Source: Gammaproteobacteria bacterium (GTDB taxonomy: Bacteria; Pseudomonadota; Gammaproteobacteria; UBA4575). From it: a stretch of DNA of 6,743 nt. Both the position numbers and the translations under genes were made by a program. The notes beneath the pieces were generated by a model. That model did no database searches and had not been told where the DNA came from. It was given only the letters and a program-made list of their open reading frames with translations. The DNA is taken from NCBI GenBank assembly GCA_028281205.1, contig JANQKJ010000108.1:1-6743 (forward strand). The letters run 5' to 3'. Of this stretch, positions 5,086 to 6,743 are shown in pieces. The stretch's first letter is position 1. Every line of letters begins with the position of its first letter.

Positions 5086-6447
5086 ATGTTTGATAATTTA
5101 ACCAAGCGTCTATCCGATACGGTTGGAAAGCTGCGCGGTCAAGCGCGCTTAACTGAAGATAATATTCAGGAAGCACTGCGTGAAGTGCGCATGGCATTAT
5201 TGGAAGCAGATGTTGCTCTGCCAGTGGTTAAAGCATTTATTGAGCGTGTGCGAGAAAAAGCCATAGGCCAAGAGGTAATTGAAAACATTACCCCAGGCCA
5301 GGCTTTCATTAAGGTTGTACAAGATGAACTTGTGCACTTAATGGGTGATGCCAATGAAGGGCTACAGCTGAATGCGCAGCCTCCAGCAATTGTATTAGTT
5401 GCCGGTTTGCAAGGTGCAGGTAAAACTACCACTATTGCAAAGTTGGCTAAACGATTAGCTGAAACTGAAAAGAAAAAAATCAGTGTGGTCAGTTGTGACG
5501 TCTATCGTCCAGCGGCTATTAAGCAGTTGGAAACTTTGGCAAATCAGATTGGCGTGCAATTTATTGCTAGTGATGTTGAGCAGTCACCTCTAGATATTGC
5601 CAATAATGCAATTAACTACGCTGAAACTAATCACTTCGATATTCTGTTTGTTGATACTGCCGGTCGTCTGCATGTCGATGCTGAGATGATGACTGAAATC
5701 ATAGCACTGCATGAGGCCATCAATCCGGTCGAGACATTATTTGTAGTTGATAGCATGAGTGGTCAGGATGCAGCCTTATCTGCGCAAGCATTCAATGATG
5801 CTCTGCCGCTCACAGGGGTGATCCTGACTAAGACTGATGGTGATGCACGTGGTGGTGCGGCGCTTTCAGTTAGAGAAATTACCGGTAAGCCGATTAAATT
5901 TTTGGGTACCGGAGAGAAGGTAGATGGGCTTGAGCCGTTTCACCCTGATCGAGTGGCATCACGGATCTTGGGTATGGGTGATGTGGTCTCATTGGTCGAA
6001 GAAGCGCAGGAGAAGGTCGACCATAAAGAAGCTGATCGCCTGGCTAAAAAACTTAAAAGTGGTAAGGGCTTTAGCTTAAACGACCTTCGCTCTCAGCTTA
6101 TACAAATGCAAAAAATGGGTGGTGTAAATAGCCTCATTGATAAGCTTCCTGGAGCCGGCAATATATCTGATGCCATGAAAGCGCAGGCCAGCGACAAGTC
6201 AGTTATTCACATGGTGGCTATGATCGACTCTATGACGCCTAAGGAAAGGCGTTTTCCAGATATTATCAAGGCCACACGCAAACAGCGCATTGCCGCAGGC
6301 TCAGGAATGCAGGTGCAGGATGTGAATCGTTTGCTTAAGCAGTACACTCAAATGCGCAAAATGATGAAAAAGTTTTCCAAAAAAGGTGGCATGAAGAATA
6401 TGATGCGTGCCATGCAAGGCAAAATGCCGCCAAATATGCCGATGTAG
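5086..6447 (+). CDS. ffh: Signal recognition particle GTPase Ffh (SRP54)
   Basis: Ffh binds 4.5S RNA, recognises signal sequences of nascent inner-membrane proteins and hands the ribosome to the receptor FtsY. The 453 residues equal the E. coli length and show all parts in order. The N domain is at about 1-90 with ALLEADVALPVV at 37-48. In the G domain, G1 is GLQGAGKTTT at 107-116, DVYRPAA is at 138-144, G3 is DTAGR at 190-194, G4 is TKTD at 248-251 and G5 is GTGEK at 274-278. The M domain from about 329 contains the RNA-binding helix SGMQVQDVNRLLKQ at 406-419 and a methionine-rich tail (MMKK, MKNMMRAMQGK, MPPNMPM) that lines the signal-binding groove. The ATG at 5086 gives the standard MFDNLTKRLS start; GATGAG lies 9 bases upstream. 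rpsP follows in the same direction, as in many Gammaproteobacteria. No defect is visible. Confidence 0.98.
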   Translation: MFDNLTKRLSDTVGKLRGQARLTEDNIQEALREVRMALLEADVALPVVKAFIERVREKAIGQEVIENITPGQAFIKVVQDELVHLMGDANEGLQLNAQPPAIVLVAGLQGAGKTTTIAKLAKRLAETEKKKISVVSCDVYRPAAIKQLETLANQIGVQFIASDVEQSPLDIANNAINYAETNHFDILFVDTAGRLHVDAEMMTEIIALHEAINPVETLFVVDSMSGQDAALSAQAFNDALPLTGVILTKTDGDARGGAALSVREITGKPIKFLGTGEKVDGLEPFHPDRVASRILGMGDVVSLVEEAQEKVDHKEADRLAKKLKSGKGFSLNDLRSQLIQMQKMGGVNSLIDKLPGAGNISDAMKAQASDKSVIHMVAMIDSMTPKERRFPDIIKATRKQRIAAGSGMQVQDVNRLLKQYTQMRKMMKKFSKKGGMKNMMRAMQGKMPPNMPM

Positions 6448-6468
6448 ATCCCAAACTGGCGGAATTTT
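6421..6468 (+). terminator. Possible ffh terminator overlapping its stop codon
   Basis: CCGCCA (6427-6432) pairs with TGGCGG (6457-6462), and the stem can continue past one G-A mismatch with AAAAT (6421-6425) against ATTTT (6464-6468). The 24-base loop contains the ffh stop codon TAG (6445-6447). The U-run is short (four) and the loop large, so termination would be partial at best, and a translating ribosome would disrupt it. Confidence 0.35.
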
Positions 6469-6471
6469 AGC

Positions 6472-6505
6472 TTTAAATTTGCTGTAATTTCCGTACAATG
6501 CGCGG
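6472..6505 (+). promoter_or_regulatory. Candidate rpsP operon promoter with GC-rich discriminator
   Basis: TTTAAA (6472-6477) is followed after 16 bases by TACAAT (6494-6499), five of six matches to TATAAT, and then GCGCGG (6500-6505). A G/C-rich segment between the -10 and the start is typical of promoters under stringent (ppGpp/DksA) control, which would suit a ribosomal protein operon. Transcription would start near 6506 and leave a leader of about 50 bases. Confidence 0.5.
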
Positions 6506-6528
6506 TTCGCTGCTAACGCAAGCGGTTC
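6502..6528 (+). repeat. Direct repeat GCGGTTC in the rpsP leader
   Basis: GCGGTTC occurs at 6502-6508 and 6522-6528, exactly 20 bases apart, at the presumed 5' end of the rpsP message. CGCT (6508-6511) and AGCG (6521-6524) could form a small hairpin between them. It may be chance. Confidence 0.25.
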
Positions 6529-6555
6529 ATTAAACTAGGAAAAACAAGTAGAAAT

Positions 6556-6743
6556 ATGGTTAGTATCAGATTAGCCCGAGGCGGCGCTAAAAAGCGTCCT
6601 TTCTATCATATTGTCGTGACAGACTCACGCAAACGACGTGATAGCGGATATATTGAGCGACTTGGTTACTTCAATCCACGCGCGACCGGCCAGGAAGTAA
6701 GACTTCATGTAGACATGGAGCGTGTTAATTATTGGCAAGGTGT
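6556..6743 (+). CDS. rpsP: 30S ribosomal protein S16, C-terminus cut off by window edge
   Basis: S16 binds 16S rRNA early in 30S subunit assembly. The first 62 codons are present and open through the right edge. The diagnostic N-terminal block MVSIRLARGGAKKRPFYHIV is at 1-20, with DSRKRRDSGYIERLGYFNPR at 23-42. E. coli S16 has 82 residues, so about 20 or more are missing. The ATG at 6556 gives the exact family N-terminus. An AGGA lies at 6537-6540, which is 15 bases upstream and further than usual, so the ribosome binding site is weak or unconventional. In Gammaproteobacteria this gene normally opens rpsP-rimM-trmD-rplS; the rest would lie beyond the window. Confidence 0.97.
   Translation, partial: MVSIRLARGGAKKRPFYHIVVTDSRKRRDSGYIERLGYFNPRATGQEVRLHVDMERVNYWQG

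Overview
The window is ordinary chromosomal housekeeping DNA from a moderately AT-leaning member of the Gammaproteobacteria. That placement rests on the protein sequences, which match the Escherichia coli RadA, YfjD, YpjD, Ffh and S16 patterns closely and without gaps at the N-termini. It also rests on the order yfjD-ypjD on one strand with ffh-rpsP diverging from it, which resembles the enterobacterial ffh/ypjD/yfjD neighbourhood. I cannot name a genus from this sequence. I see no mobile element, CRISPR array, rRNA, tRNA or phage gene.

Layout from left to right. Positions 1-1155 (minus) hold the first 385 codons of radA, a branch-migration and repair ATPase, cut by the left edge. Positions 1156-1424 are non-coding; they contain a good TATAAT box and overlapping inverted repeats. 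Positions 1425-1817 (plus) encode a small exported cysteine-containing protein of unknown function whose arginine codons differ from its neighbours. It converges on a minus-strand pair: ypjD (3997-3200, a CcsA-like inner-membrane protein), then yfjD/corB (3117-1834, a CNNM/CBS/CorC-type transporter) that begins with TTG. On the plus strand, 4179-4946 encodes a metallo-beta-lactamase-fold hydrolase resembling class II cyclic-nucleotide phosphodiesterases. It is followed by ffh (5086-6447, SRP GTPase) and the first 62 codons of rpsP (from 6556, ribosomal protein S16), which is cut by the right edge.

How the genes relate. Ffh with 4.5S RNA delivers inner-membrane proteins, such as the two encoded next door, to the Sec translocon. 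rpsP normally opens the rpsP-rimM-trmD-rplS operon, and the promoter-like sequence before it has a GC-rich discriminator of the kind seen at growth-rate-controlled promoters. YpjD and YfjD probably act in one membrane process, since they are co-directional and are neighbours in E. coli too; the corB name reflects the proposed Mg/Co export role of YfjD. The exported orphan and the phosphodiesterase-like enzyme are the least explained parts. I do not see a convincing new multi-gene system. The points most worth checking are the orphan gene with its repeat-rich promoter region and the apparent lack of leaders at the divergent pair ypjD and 4179.
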